Source of the DNA: VAZQ01 sp034669045
Lineage (GTDB): Bacteria; Pseudomonadota; Alphaproteobacteria; Rhizobiales; Xanthobacteraceae
Assembly: GCA_034669045.1 (NCBI GenBank)
Contig: JAXDOD010000184.1
Span: 1-64,000 of the forward strand
Length of the DNA stretch: 64,000 bases
Reading direction: 5' to 3'
Each line of letters begins with the position of its first letter. The first letter of the stretch is position 1. Shown one piece after another: positions 42,691 through 51,867 of the stretch. The notes below the pieces were generated by a model that saw only the letters and a program-made list of their open reading frames with translations, was not told the origin of the DNA and ran no database searches. The position numbers and the translations under genes were made by a program.

Positions 42691-42733
42691 CGGACGGCAG
42701 GCACCATACTGTATGGTAAAGGTTCCCGTCCGG
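42691..42733. promoter_or_regulatory. nested dyads in the miaB/tyrosinase divergent region
   Basis: Outer arms CCGGACGG (42691-42698) and CCGTCCGG (42726-42733) enclose a perfect inner palindrome ACCATAC-T-GTATGGT (42704-42718). It lies 70 bases before miaB. It may act as a DNA operator or, if transcribed, as a two-level RNA hairpin. Confidence 0.55.
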
Positions 42734-42803
42734 AAATGCCGGAGGGCTGACGCCAGGTGCCGTCGGCCATAAATAACCCGAACCCATCCCCGCCTGACCG
42801 CCC

Positions 42804-44195
42804 ATGAATGGACCGCGCAAGCTCTTCGTCAAATCGTTCGGCTGCCAGATGAACGTCTACGATTCCCATCGTATGGCGGACACGCTCGCGGCCGAGGGCT
42901 TTAGCGAGTGCGCCACGCCCGAGGACGCCGATCTTGTCATCCTCAACACCTGCCACATCCGCGAGAAGGCGGCCGACAAGGTCTATTCCGAGCTTGGCCG
43001 CCTGCGCGTGCTCAAGCAGGAGGCCGCGCGCGAGGGCCGCCGCGTGGTGATCGCGGTCGCCGGCTGCGTCGCCCAGGCCGAGGGCAAGGAGATCATCCGC
43101 CGCGCGCCGTCCGTCGATCTCGTGGTCGGGCCGCAAAGCTATCATCGGCTGCCCGGCCTGCTCGCCCGCGTCGCGGCCGGCGAACGCGCCATCGACACCG
43201 AGTTCCCGGTCGAGGACAAGTTCGACGTCCTCGCGGTCCCGACCCGCGCGGCGACGCGCGCACGCGGCATTTCCGCCTTCGTCACCGTGCAGGAAGGCTG
43301 CGACAAGTTCTGCACCTTCTGTGTGGTGCCCTATACGCGCGGCGCCGAGGTCTCGCGGCCGGTCGACAAGATCGTGGCGGAGGTCGAGCGGCTCGCCGAT
43401 GCCGGCGTGCGCGAGGTCACGCTGATCGGCCAGAACGTCAATGCCTATCACGGCGAAGGGCCCGGCGCACGGCCGTGGACGCTCGGCGCGCTGCTGCATC
43501 GCGTCGCCGAGGTGCCGGGCATCGCCCGGCTGCGCTACACCACCAGTCATCCCTGCGACGTGGACGAAAGCCTGCTCGCGGCGCACCGCGACCTGCCGGC
43601 GCTGATGCCGTTACTGCATCTGCCGGTGCAGTCGGGATCGGATCGCATCCTCGCCGCCATGAACCGCCGGCACAGCCGCGCCGATTATCTCGCGGCCATC
43701 GCCCGCATGCGCGCCGCGCGCGCCGACATGGCGTTCTCGTCCGACTTCATCGTCGGTTTTCCGGGCGAGAGCGACGAGGAATTCCGCGCGTCGCTCTCGC
43801 TCGTCGACGAGGTTGGCTTCGCGAGCGCCTACTCGTTCAAATATTCGCCGCGGCCGGGGACGCCCGCCGCCGACCTGGCCGAGCAGGTGCCCGACGATGT
43901 GAAGTTGCAGCGACTGCACCGTCTGCAACACGCGATCGCTCGGCACCAGGCGGCGTTTAATGCGCGCATGCATGGCCGCACCGTCGCGGTGCTGTTCGAG
44001 AAGCCGGGGCGTCACCCGGGGCAGCTCGTCGGGCGCTCGCCCTATCTGCAGCCGGTGCAGGCGCAGGTCGCGCCGGCGATGATCGGCGAAGTCGCGCCGG
44101 TGACGATCACCGAAGTCCGCAGCAACAGCCTGTTCGGCGCACTGGCGGTGCCGGCACGCGCGCACGAACCGATGCTGGCGGAAGCAGGAGCCTAG
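42804..44195 (+). CDS. miaB: tRNA-2-methylthio-N6-dimethylallyladenosine synthase
   Basis: A 463-residue radical-SAM methylthiotransferase modifying A37 of tRNAs. The N-terminal MTTase domain has cluster ligands C14, C50 and C88. The radical-SAM motif C166-x3-C170-x2-C173 is in EGCDKFCTFCVVPYTRG. The TRAM domain is at the C-terminus. Normal family length. Confidence 0.96.
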   Translation: MNGPRKLFVKSFGCQMNVYDSHRMADTLAAEGFSECATPEDADLVILNTCHIREKAADKVYSELGRLRVLKQEAAREGRRVVIAVAGCVAQAEGKEIIRRAPSVDLVVGPQSYHRLPGLLARVAAGERAIDTEFPVEDKFDVLAVPTRAATRARGISAFVTVQEGCDKFCTFCVVPYTRGAEVSRPVDKIVAEVERLADAGVREVTLIGQNVNAYHGEGPGARPWTLGALLHRVAEVPGIARLRYTTSHPCDVDESLLAAHRDLPALMPLLHLPVQSGSDRILAAMNRRHSRADYLAAIARMRAARADMAFSSDFIVGFPGESDEEFRASLSLVDEVGFASAYSFKYSPRPGTPAADLAEQVPDDVKLQRLHRLQHAIARHQAAFNARMHGRTVAVLFEKPGRHPGQLVGRSPYLQPVQAQVAPAMIGEVAPVTITEVRSNSLFGALAVPARAHEPMLAEAGA

Positions 44196-44200
44196 AGCCG

Positions 44201-45256
44201 TTGCGCACCACGCGGTCGGATAACGAGACCCTCACCCCCTCGGCGGACGCCGACGGAGCGAATGGCACGACGCAGGTCGGGCTCAGCTTCGACGACAACC
44301 GCCTCGCCTCGACCTTGTTCGGGCAATATGGACAGAACCTCGCGCTGATCGAGCGCCGGCTCGGCGTCGCCGCCGAGCAGCGCGGCAACCAGGTCGCCAT
44401 CGAAGGATCGCGCGACGCCTGCGACCAGGCGCGGCGCGTGCTGGAGGGCCTCTATGCCAGGCTCAAGCGCGGCGACGAGCTCGTCTCCGGCGACGTGGAA
44501 GGCGCCATCCGGCTCGCCATCGCGCAGGGCTCGCTGTTCGACTACGACCCGGCCGCCGCACGGCCGAGCTTCGAGGAGATCAACCTGCGCAAGCGTCCGG
44601 TGCGCGCCCGCACCGCGGCGCAGGACGCCTATATCCGCGCCTTCCGCCGCCACGCGCTGGTCTTCGGCACCGGCCCCGCCGGCACCGGCAAGACCTGGCT
44701 CGCGGTCGCGCATGCGGTGCAGTTGTACGAGCGCAAGGAGGTCGACCGCATCATCCTCTCGCGCCCGGCGGTCGAGGCCGGCGAGCGGCTGGGTTTTCTT
44801 CCCGGCGACATGCGCGAGAAGGTCGACCCCTACCTGCGGCCGATCTACGACGCGCTCTACGACCTGATGGACGCGCGCATCGTCGAGCGGGCGATGCAGG
44901 CCGGCGAGTTCGAGGTGGCGCCGCTCGCCTTCATGCGCGGGCGGACCCTCGCGAACGCGGCGGTGATCCTCGACGAGGCGCAGAACACCACATCGATGCA
45001 GATGAAGATGTTCCTCACGCGGCTCGGCGAGAACAGCCGCATGATCGTCACCGGCGATCCGAGCCAGGTCGACCTGCCCCACGGCCAGACCTCCGGGCTC
45101 GCCGAGGCGACCCGGCTGCTCGAAGGCGTCGAGGGCATCGGCCATGTCGCCTTCGGCGCCCAGGACGTGATCCGGCACGAACTGGTCCAGCGCATCGTCG
45201 AAGCCTATGACCAGGCCGCGCTGCAGCCGGCGCGCCCGCGCGAGGTCAAGGAATGA
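44201..45256 (+). CDS. ybeZ: PhoH-family ATPase
   Basis: A 351-residue PhoH-like P-loop protein. There is an N-terminal KH-like region, then Walker A GPAGTGKT (158-165), SRPAVEAGERLGFLPGD, and Walker B VILDEAQNTT. It works with YbeY and the ribosome. TTG at 44201 is the start, with AGGAG ten bases upstream and no ATG in the same frame before the domain. Five bases follow the miaB stop. Confidence 0.92.
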   Translation: MRTTRSDNETLTPSADADGANGTTQVGLSFDDNRLASTLFGQYGQNLALIERRLGVAAEQRGNQVAIEGSRDACDQARRVLEGLYARLKRGDELVSGDVEGAIRLAIAQGSLFDYDPAAARPSFEEINLRKRPVRARTAAQDAYIRAFRRHALVFGTGPAGTGKTWLAVAHAVQLYERKEVDRIILSRPAVEAGERLGFLPGDMREKVDPYLRPIYDALYDLMDARIVERAMQAGEFEVAPLAFMRGRTLANAAVILDEAQNTTSMQMKMFLTRLGENSRMIVTGDPSQVDLPHGQTSGLAEATRLLEGVEGIGHVAFGAQDVIRHELVQRIVEAYDQAALQPARPREVKE

Positions 45257-45317
45257 TGAACGTGAAGGGTCCGTTCGGGATCGTTCCGAGCTCCCCCGCC
45301 GACGCTCGGGCCGCGGA

Positions 45318-45836
45318 ATGACGGCGCTATCGACCGGCCGCCGCGTGAAACGGCGGCCCCCGGCGCCGATGATCGACTTCCTTGTCGAGTCCCCGCGCTG
45401 GAAGGCGCAACGGGGCGTCAAGGCGGCGCTGCGGCGGGCGGTCGCGGAGGCGGCCTCGGCGGTGTCAACATCGCCGGGCGAGATTGCTATCGTGCTGAGC
45501 GATGATTCGAGGATCCGTGCACTCAACCGCGTCTGGCGCGGCAAGGACGAGGCGACCAACGTCCTGTCGTTTCCGGCCGGCGAGCAAAACCCCGATACCC
45601 CGCGGCACCTAGGGGACCTCGTGATCGCCTACGAGACCACCGCACGCGAGGCCAAGGCCGAGCACAAGCCGTTCATGCATCACCTGGCGCATCTTGCCGT
45701 GCATGGATTTCTTCACCTGGTCGGCTACGACCACGCGCAGGACACCGAGGCCGAAGCCATGGAAGCCCTCGAAATCGCGGTGCTCGCGCGCGTGCGCGTG
45801 CCCAATCCCTATTTAGCGCGGCAAGCCAGGCGCTGA
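45318..45836 (+). CDS. ybeY: endoribonuclease / rRNA maturation factor YbeY
   Basis: A 172-residue metal-dependent RNase. The zinc-binding motif is H129-x3-H133-x5-H139 (HGFLHLVGYDH). ATG 45318 adds 17 residues before MIDFLVESPRW, where the family homology begins; the inner ATG at 45369 is the alternative. It is 61 bases after ybeZ. Confidence 0.93.
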   Translation: MTALSTGRRVKRRPPAPMIDFLVESPRWKAQRGVKAALRRAVAEAASAVSTSPGEIAIVLSDDSRIRALNRVWRGKDEATNVLSFPAGEQNPDTPRHLGDLVIAYETTAREAKAEHKPFMHHLAHLAVHGFLHLVGYDHAQDTEAEAMEALEIAVLARVRVPNPYLARQARR

Positions 45837-45848
45837 CGCCCGATCGCC

Positions 45849-47015
45849 ATGCCCGACACCGACCCCATTAGTCCGAACGACCAGGCCGGCGCCACAAGCG
45901 AGAGCCGCAATCTGCCGGTCCTGGTTCCGCGCCCGAGCGATGTCGCGCGCACGGGCGGAGAAAGCTGGCTGGGGCGGGCGCTGCGGGCGCTGTTCGGCTG
46001 GAAGCAGGGCTCGATCCGCTCCGACCTCAAGGACGTGCTGGAAGCAGGCGCGGGCGAGACCGGTTTCTCGCCCAAGGAAAGCGCCATGCTCAAGAACATC
46101 CTTGGGCTGCGCGAGGGCCGCGTGGTCGACGTGATGGTGCCGCGCGCCGATATCATCGCCGTGCAGCAGGACATCGTCCTGGGCGAGCTCCTGAAGGTGT
46201 TCGCGAGCGCGGAGCATTCGCGGCTGGTGGTCTATGACGACACGCTCGACGCCGCCATGGGCATGGTCCACATCCGCGACCTGATCGCGTTCATGACCGC
46301 CCGCGCCGCGGAGGCCGGCGGCAAGGCCCGCGTCAAACGCCGGAAGCCGTTCGCCGCCGGCCTCGATCTCAAGGCGATCGATCTCTCGACGCCGCTGTCG
46401 CAGACCAAAATCATCCGCGACATGCTGTTCGCCCCGCCCTCGATGCCGCTGCTCGATCTGCTCGGCCGGATGCAGGCGACGCGCATCCATCTCGCGCTGG
46501 TGGTCGACGAATACGGCGGCGCCGACGGTGTCGTCTCGATCGAGGACATCGTCGAGCAGATCGTCGGCGAGATCGCCGACGAGCACGACGAGGAGCTGGC
46601 CCCCGGCGTGGTGCGCCAGCCCGACGGTTCGTTCCTGGCCGACGCGCGCGCCAGCCTCGAGCACGTCACCGCCATCGTCGGACCGGAATTCGAGGTTGCC
46701 GATATCGCCAAGGAGGTCGACACGCTCTCGGGCTATATCGCGACCCGCATCGGGCGCGTGCCGGTGCGCGGCGAGGTCGTGCCCGGGCCGGGCCGGTTCG
46801 AGCTCGAAGTGCTCGACGCCGATCCCCGCCGCGTGAAGCGGCTCAAGATCTATATCGGCATCGACCGGCCGAACGGTGACAAGGCGCCGCGCCGCCCGGG
46901 CGCGGCTGCGCCGCCGCAGCCGACCGCGACGCAAGGCGACCTGCCCGTCACCCGCGACACGTCGGTGAAGCTCTCGCCCGACGTGCCGCCTTCGAAGGCT
47001 CCGCGCGGACCGTGA
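45849..47015 (+). CDS. CBS-domain / CorC-HlyC family protein
   Basis: A 388-residue protein without membrane spans. There is a CBS pair (VMVPRADIIAVQQDIVLGEL ... VVDEYGGADGVVSIEDIVEQ) and the C-terminal CorC_HlyC domain (FEVADIAKEVDTLSGYIATR, GPGRFELEVLDADPRRVKRL). A Pro-rich tail of ~50 residues follows. Often annotated as hemolysin or magnesium/cobalt efflux; its role in ion homeostasis is inferred. It overlaps lnt by four bases (GTGA). Confidence 0.92.
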   Translation: MPDTDPISPNDQAGATSESRNLPVLVPRPSDVARTGGESWLGRALRALFGWKQGSIRSDLKDVLEAGAGETGFSPKESAMLKNILGLREGRVVDVMVPRADIIAVQQDIVLGELLKVFASAEHSRLVVYDDTLDAAMGMVHIRDLIAFMTARAAEAGGKARVKRRKPFAAGLDLKAIDLSTPLSQTKIIRDMLFAPPSMPLLDLLGRMQATRIHLALVVDEYGGADGVVSIEDIVEQIVGEIADEHDEELAPGVVRQPDGSFLADARASLEHVTAIVGPEFEVADIAKEVDTLSGYIATRIGRVPVRGEVVPGPGRFELEVLDADPRRVKRLKIYIGIDRPNGDKAPRRPGAAAPPQPTATQGDLPVTRDTSVKLSPDVPPSKAPRGP

Positions 47016-48613
47016 CGCCCACCGGCCTCGCCCATCGGATCATGCTGGCCTGGGGATGGCGGCGCGTCCTGATCGCGTTCATGGCCGGCGCCGTGACCAC
47101 GCTCGCGCTGCCGCCGCTCAATGTCTGGCCGGCGCCATTCCTGACCTTTCCGATCCTCGTGTGGCTCATCGACGGCGCCGCGGCCGGACGGTTGGGCGGG
47201 GTCGTTGCCGCCGCGGCGACCGGCTGGTGGTTCGGCTTCGGCTATTTCCTCGGCGGTCTGTACTGGGTCGGCAACGCGTTCCTGGTCGATGCCAGGACGT
47301 TCGGCTGGCTCCTGCCCTTCGCGGTCGTCGCACTGCCGGCCGGCCTCGCGCTGTTCACGGCCCTCGGCCTCGCGCTGGCGCGGCTCATCTGGACGCGCGG
47401 CGCGTCGCGCGTGCTGGCGCTCGCGGCCGCCCTTACGCTGTCGGAGTGGCTGCGCGGTCATGTGCTGAGCGGATTTCCGTGGAACGCGTTCGGCTCCGCG
47501 CTCGCGACATTGGACTGGCTGGCGCAGAGTGCCGCGCTGTTCGGGGTCTGGGGCCTCACCTTCGTGGCGGTGGCGGTCTATGCCTCGCCGGCGGTGCTGA
47601 CCGACGATGCGGCGGATACGAGGCGGCGCTGGCTGGCGCCCGCGCTCAGCGTCGCCGTCATCGCCGCGATGGCTGCCTACGGCGCGCTGCGGCTCCATCG
47701 CACGCCGACCGCCTATGTCGACAACGTGCGGCTGCGCATCATGCAGCCGAACCTGCAGCAGGACGACAAATTCCGTTATGCCCAGAAACAGGCGGTGATG
47801 AGTCGTTACATCGCGTTATCCGACCGTGCCAGCGGCCCGCAGGCGAGCGGAATCGCCGATGTGACCCATCTGATCTGGCCGGAATCCGCATTCCCGTTCT
47901 TCCTCACGCGTGAAGCCGACGCGCTCGCCCAGATCGCGGCGCTGCTGCCGGAGGGAACTGTGCTGATCACGGGCGCCGTGCGCGCGCCCGAAACCGCGCC
48001 GACCGGCGACGTCACGCGGGCCTATAATTCGATCTACGTGATCGACCACGACGGGTCGGTGCTCTCGGTCTATGACAAGGTCCATCTGGTTCCGTTCGGC
48101 GAATATCTGCCGTTCCAGACCCTGCTCGAACGGCTCGGCCTGATGCAGCTCACCAAGGTGCAAGGCGGGTTCATCCCGGGCGACCGCCGCCGCGCCCAGA
48201 ACGTGCCGCGGGCGCCGCGTTTCCTGCCGCTGGTCTGCTACGAGATCATCTTTCCAGGCGCCGCGGTGCCGCGTGGCGAGCGCGCCGGCTGGATGCTCAA
48301 CCTCACCAACGACGGCTGGTTCGGCATGAGCGCGGGACCCTACCAGCACTTCTTCCAGGCGCGGCTGCGGGCGATCGAAGAAGGGCTTCCGCTGGTGCGC
48401 GCCGCCAACACCGGCATTTCGGCGGTGGTCGATCCGCTCGGCCGCGTCCTCAAATCGCTGCCGCTCGGCAGCGAGGGCATCCTCGACGCGGCGCTGCCAC
48501 GGCCGCTGCCGCCGACCATCTATGCGCGACTTGGCGACGCACCGGCAGGAATCGCCGTCGCGCTGACCTGTCTTCTGATGATCCGTTTGAGGCGGACGGC
48601 ACGCTTGCAGTAA
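47012..48613 (+). CDS. lnt: apolipoprotein N-acyltransferase
   Basis: A 533-residue inner-membrane enzyme adding the third acyl chain to lipoproteins. There are about six N-terminal spans plus a nitrilase-like periplasmic domain. The catalytic triad is E291 (WPESAFPF), K356 (YDKVHLVPFGEY) and C409 (LVCYEIIFP). One C-terminal span. Clients in this window include the CpaD-like protein and TadD. GTG start overlaps the preceding stop. Confidence 0.95.
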   Translation: MTPTGLAHRIMLAWGWRRVLIAFMAGAVTTLALPPLNVWPAPFLTFPILVWLIDGAAAGRLGGVVAAAATGWWFGFGYFLGGLYWVGNAFLVDARTFGWLLPFAVVALPAGLALFTALGLALARLIWTRGASRVLALAAALTLSEWLRGHVLSGFPWNAFGSALATLDWLAQSAALFGVWGLTFVAVAVYASPAVLTDDAADTRRRWLAPALSVAVIAAMAAYGALRLHRTPTAYVDNVRLRIMQPNLQQDDKFRYAQKQAVMSRYIALSDRASGPQASGIADVTHLIWPESAFPFFLTREADALAQIAALLPEGTVLITGAVRAPETAPTGDVTRAYNSIYVIDHDGSVLSVYDKVHLVPFGEYLPFQTLLERLGLMQLTKVQGGFIPGDRRRAQNVPRAPRFLPLVCYEIIFPGAAVPRGERAGWMLNLTNDGWFGMSAGPYQHFFQARLRAIEEGLPLVRAANTGISAVVDPLGRVLKSLPLGSEGILDAALPRPLPPTIYARLGDAPAGIAVALTCLLMIRLRRTARLQ

Positions 48614-48724
48614 AGCATGCCGGTTAGGCGAAAGGCGCATACCGGCGGCCTATGGGCCAGTGCCGGGGGTAAGTTATACGGAGGCAGGGGTGGATTATCG
48701 CGCGTTTCGCGCATAAGTTGATAA

Positions 48725-48828
48725 GTGCAAGTGTTCCGAAAATAAACCAACAGTTGTAACCATTTCACAGTTACTTATGGTTGCCGCCCTTCTCAAATGA
48801 AATGCCAATTGCCATAAGGAACTTGCAC
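48725..48828. promoter_or_regulatory. AT-rich control region of the xre gene with distant inverted motifs
   Basis: GTGCAAGTGTTCC (48725-48737) and its near inverse GGAACTTGCAC (48818-48828) flank an AT-rich stretch that also contains CATAAG/CTTATG elements (near 48714, 48774 and 48813). The gene start is at 48866. It could be a pair of operators for autoregulation. Confidence 0.45.
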
Positions 48829-48865
48829 AGCATAACATTGAACCGCTCCCCTATAGGAGAACTTG

Positions 48866-49273
48866 ATGATCAAGAAGGCTCCAAACCCCGTCGACAAGCA
48901 TGTGGGAAGCAGGGTGCGGATGCGTCGCATGATGCTGGGAATGAGCCAGGAGAAACTTGGCGACGCGCTTGGCCTGACGTTCCAGCAAGTCCAGAAATAC
49001 GAAAAGGGCACCAACCGCATCGGGGCCAGCCGGCTGCAGCAGATTTCGATCATCCTGCAGGTCCCGGTGGCGTTCTTCTTCGAGGGCGCGCCGACCGTGG
49101 GCATTCAGCCGGATGGAATGAAGGAAGCGCCCTCTCCGGCCTATGTGTCCGACTTCCTCGCCACCTCCGAAGGCCTCGCGCTCACCAAGGCCTTCATGCA
49201 CATCAAGGAAGCCAAGCTCCGCCGCCGCATCGTCGATCTCGTCGAAGAGATCGCCGGCAAGGCCAAGGACTGA
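48866..49273 (+). CDS. XRE-family HTH transcriptional regulator
   Basis: A 135-residue regulator: HTH-XRE at residues ~13-70 (MSQEKLGDALGLTFQQVQKYEKGTNRI), then a short helical tail (EGLALTKAFMHIKEAKLRRRIVDLVEEI). It is a conserved neighbour of lnt and metK in Rhizobiales. ATG 48866 has AGGAG six bases upstream; a TTG three bases earlier is less likely. Confidence 0.92.
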   Translation: MIKKAPNPVDKHVGSRVRMRRMMLGMSQEKLGDALGLTFQQVQKYEKGTNRIGASRLQQISIILQVPVAFFFEGAPTVGIQPDGMKEAPSPAYVSDFLATSEGLALTKAFMHIKEAKLRRRIVDLVEEIAGKAKD

Positions 49274-49445
49274 GCGGCAATCCCTTCCACCGACGTTCTC
49301 CGGACCTGCCGACGTTCTCCGCGCCTCATGCCGCACGCGGAGGGGGGCGTGCAGCCACGCGCCGGCGCCTTGTTTCGTTGCCCGCAACGCGCTTAGGCTG
49401 CTTCAGGCTTAAACCCCGGAGCCGCTCCCAGAGGAGGCGCGAGTC

Positions 49446-50429
49446 ATGAGGGCAGCAGCACGGACACGGAGCGCGCTGGTTGTTCTTGGCGTCTGTGGCG
49501 TCCTGGCCGGCGGCGCCTCGCCGCTGCAGGCGGCCGAGCCAGGCATCTGGTCCACCAAGGCGCCGATGCCGGCCGCGCGCGAAGACGTCGGCGCCGTCGC
49601 CTTCGAGGGCAAGATCTACGTGCTCGGCGGCACCGCCCATGCCGACGCCCAGATCGCCCGCAACGAAGAATACGATCCGACGACCGACCGCTGGCGCGCG
49701 CGGGCATCGATGCCGCGCGGCACGCATCATCTCGCCGTGGCGCTGCTGAACGGGAAAATCTATGCCTTCGGCGGCTTCACGGCGCCGGCGCACGGCGCCC
49801 CGGTCGATATCGCCTTCGAATACGACATCAAGGCCGACGGCTGGCGGGTGCTGCCGAAGCTCTCGAGCCCGCGCGGCTCGCCCGCCGCGGTCGGCCTCGA
49901 CGGCAAGCTCCACGTCGTCGGCGGGCGCGGTCCCGACGGCGCCACCGTCGCCACGCATGAGGCGCTCGACCCGGTGAGCGGCCAGTGGACCGCGCTGGCG
50001 CCGCTGCCGAAAGCACGCGACCACATCGGCCTGATCGCGATCGACGGAAAGATCCACGCCATCGGCGGCCGGCTCGCGAGCACCAACACGAACCAGCCGC
50101 TGCATGACATCTATGACCCGGCGACCAACGCCTGGGTTGCGGCCGCGCCGATGCCGACGCCGCGCTCGAGCGTCGGGATCACCCAGTACCGCGGCATGAT
50201 CCTGGTGGTCGGCGGCGAAGGCGACGCCACCGGTCCCGGCAGCGCCTTCAAGGACAACGAGGGCTACGACCTCAAGACCGGCCAATGGCTCAAGCTCGCG
50301 CCGCTGCCTTTGGGCAAGCACGCGCTCGGCGCCGCGACGGTCGGATCGGCGGCCTATTTTCCGGGCGGTTCGAGCACGCGCGGGGGCGCCGGCGTGACCG
50401 CCGAGACCATGGTGTTCACGCTGCCATAG
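49446..50429 (+). CDS. secreted Kelch-repeat beta-propeller protein
   Basis: A 327-residue protein. The signal peptide is RSALVVLGVCGVLAGGASPLQA. Six Kelch-like blades follow, each with a Gly-Gly pair after a hydrophobic strand (KIYVLGGTA, KIYAFGGFT, KLHVVGGRG, KIHAIGGRL, MILVVGGEG, AAYFPGGSS). Probably periplasmic; ligand or activity unknown. It interrupts the usual xre-metK neighbourhood. Confidence 0.88.
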   Translation: MRAAARTRSALVVLGVCGVLAGGASPLQAAEPGIWSTKAPMPAAREDVGAVAFEGKIYVLGGTAHADAQIARNEEYDPTTDRWRARASMPRGTHHLAVALLNGKIYAFGGFTAPAHGAPVDIAFEYDIKADGWRVLPKLSSPRGSPAAVGLDGKLHVVGGRGPDGATVATHEALDPVSGQWTALAPLPKARDHIGLIAIDGKIHAIGGRLASTNTNQPLHDIYDPATNAWVAAAPMPTPRSSVGITQYRGMILVVGGEGDATGPGSAFKDNEGYDLKTGQWLKLAPLPLGKHALGAATVGSAAYFPGGSSTRGGAGVTAETMVFTLP

Positions 50430-50440
50430 CCCGCTTGCCG

Positions 50441-50463
50441 CCGCGCGCACCTTGACCGCGCGG
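50441..50463. other. hairpin between the Kelch gene and metK
   Basis: CCGCGCG, 9-base loop CACCTTGAC, CGCGCGG. It has no T-run. It lies in the 97-base metK leader, which does not resemble any SAM riboswitch I know. Confidence 0.4.
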
Positions 50464-50526
50464 GGGGACGCTGTAACAACCACGGCCGATCGGCCGCGAG
50501 CGGTCCTACGAGGGGAGTTCCGTCAG

Positions 50527-51807
50527 GTGTCACGCGCGAACTATCTGTTCACCAGCGAATCCGTTTCCGAGGGCCATCCCGACAAGGTCTGCGACCAGAT
50601 CTCGGACGCGATCCTCGATGCGTTCATCGCCAACGACGTCAAGCTCGGCATCGCCGACGACAGCCTGGTGAACACGCGGCTCGGCTGCGAGACGCTTTGC
50701 ACCACCAACAAGATCGTCATCGCCGGCGAAGGCCGCGGGCAGGCGCCGCTGTTCAAGAACTATCCGGGGAAAAAATACGCGGTCGTCAATCGCGACATGA
50801 TCGAGCAGATCGCGCGCGACGTGGTCAAGGACATCGGCTACGACCAGGGCGGATTCTCCCACCACGGCGCCGAGATCGAGGTTCTCCTGCACGGCCAGTC
50901 ACCCGACATCGCGATGGGCGTCGACGCCAAGAAGAAGAAGGATGGCGAGCAGGAAGGCGCCGGCGACCAGGGCATGATGTTCGGCTTCGCCTGCACCGAG
51001 AGCGAAGTCCACGAGAAGGGCTCGTTCATGCCGGCCCCGATCTATTTCGCCCATAAGATCCTCAAGGTGCTGTCGGACAAGCGCCGCGGCGGCCAGCTCT
51101 TCGACCTGCAGCCCGACGCCAAGAGCCAGGTCACGGTCAAATATGTCGACGGCAAGCCGGTGGGCTGCACCAAAGTGGTGGTCTCGACCCAGCACAACGA
51201 GAAGACCCGCAACGGCAAGAAATACACGCCCGGGATGGTCAAGGAGCTGATCGGCGACGCCGTCGAATCGGCGCTGCCGAAGGGCTGGATGCCGACGAAA
51301 GCCTCCGACTTCCTGGTCAATCCGACCGGCAATTTCGTGGTCGGCGGCCCGGACGGGGACTGCGGCCTGACCGGGCGCAAGATCATCGTCGACACCTACG
51401 GCGGCTATGCCCCCCATGGCGGCGGCGCGTTCTCCGGCAAGGACCCGACCAAGGTCGACCGCTCGGCCGCCTATGCGGCGCGCTATCTCGCCAAGAACGT
51501 GGTCGCGGCCGGCCTCGCCGACATGTGCACCATCCAGGTCGCCTATGCGATCGGTGTCGCGGATCCGATGTCGCTCCTGGTCGATACTCACGGCACCGGC
51601 ACGGTCGACGAGAAGAAGCTCGAGAAGGTGCTGCCCGAGCTGTTCCGCCTGACGCCGACCAACATTCGCCGCACGCTTCAGCTCAACCGCCCGATCTATC
51701 GCCGCACCGCAGCCTATGGCCATTTCGGCCGCGCTCCGGACAAGGACGGCGGCTTCTCGTGGGAACGCACCGATCTCGCCGATGCGCTCAAGCGCGCGCT
51801 GCGGTGA
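50527..51807 (+). CDS. metK: S-adenosylmethionine synthetase
   Basis: Makes SAM from Met and ATP. The protein is 426 residues with GTG start: VSRANYLFTSESVSEGHPDKVCDQISDAIL matches the family N-terminus, and GGGGAG lies upstream. Present are the ATP loop GQSPDIAMGVD, the GAGDQGMMFGFACTE motif, the GGNFVVGGPDGDCGLTGRKI-type block (here NFVVGGPDGDCGLTGRK) and DTYGGYAPHGGGAFSGKDPTKVDRSAAY. SAM users nearby include BioB, MiaB and TrmB. Confidence 0.95.
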   Translation: MSRANYLFTSESVSEGHPDKVCDQISDAILDAFIANDVKLGIADDSLVNTRLGCETLCTTNKIVIAGEGRGQAPLFKNYPGKKYAVVNRDMIEQIARDVVKDIGYDQGGFSHHGAEIEVLLHGQSPDIAMGVDAKKKKDGEQEGAGDQGMMFGFACTESEVHEKGSFMPAPIYFAHKILKVLSDKRRGGQLFDLQPDAKSQVTVKYVDGKPVGCTKVVVSTQHNEKTRNGKKYTPGMVKELIGDAVESALPKGWMPTKASDFLVNPTGNFVVGGPDGDCGLTGRKIIVDTYGGYAPHGGGAFSGKDPTKVDRSAAYAARYLAKNVVAAGLADMCTIQVAYAIGVADPMSLLVDTHGTGTVDEKKLEKVLPELFRLTPTNIRRTLQLNRPIYRRTAAYGHFGRAPDKDGGFSWERTDLADALKRALR

Positions 51808-51821
51808 GGTTTGGTACAGTC

Positions 51822-51859
51822 GTCATCCGGGCCGCCGCGACGCGGCGCCCGGGCATGAC
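51822..51859. repeat. palindromic intergenic repeat, family A, copy 3
   Basis: GTCATCCGGGC at the left, GCCCGGGCATGAC at the right, core GCCGCG-A-CGCGGC. It fills most of the gap between metK and trmB. Confidence 0.6.
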
Positions 51860-51867
51860 GAAGGACG

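Noticed and set aside
50430..50526. SAM-sensing riboswitch before metK
   Set aside because: The leader is short, with only one small hairpin and none of the conserved elements I know from SAM riboswitch classes.
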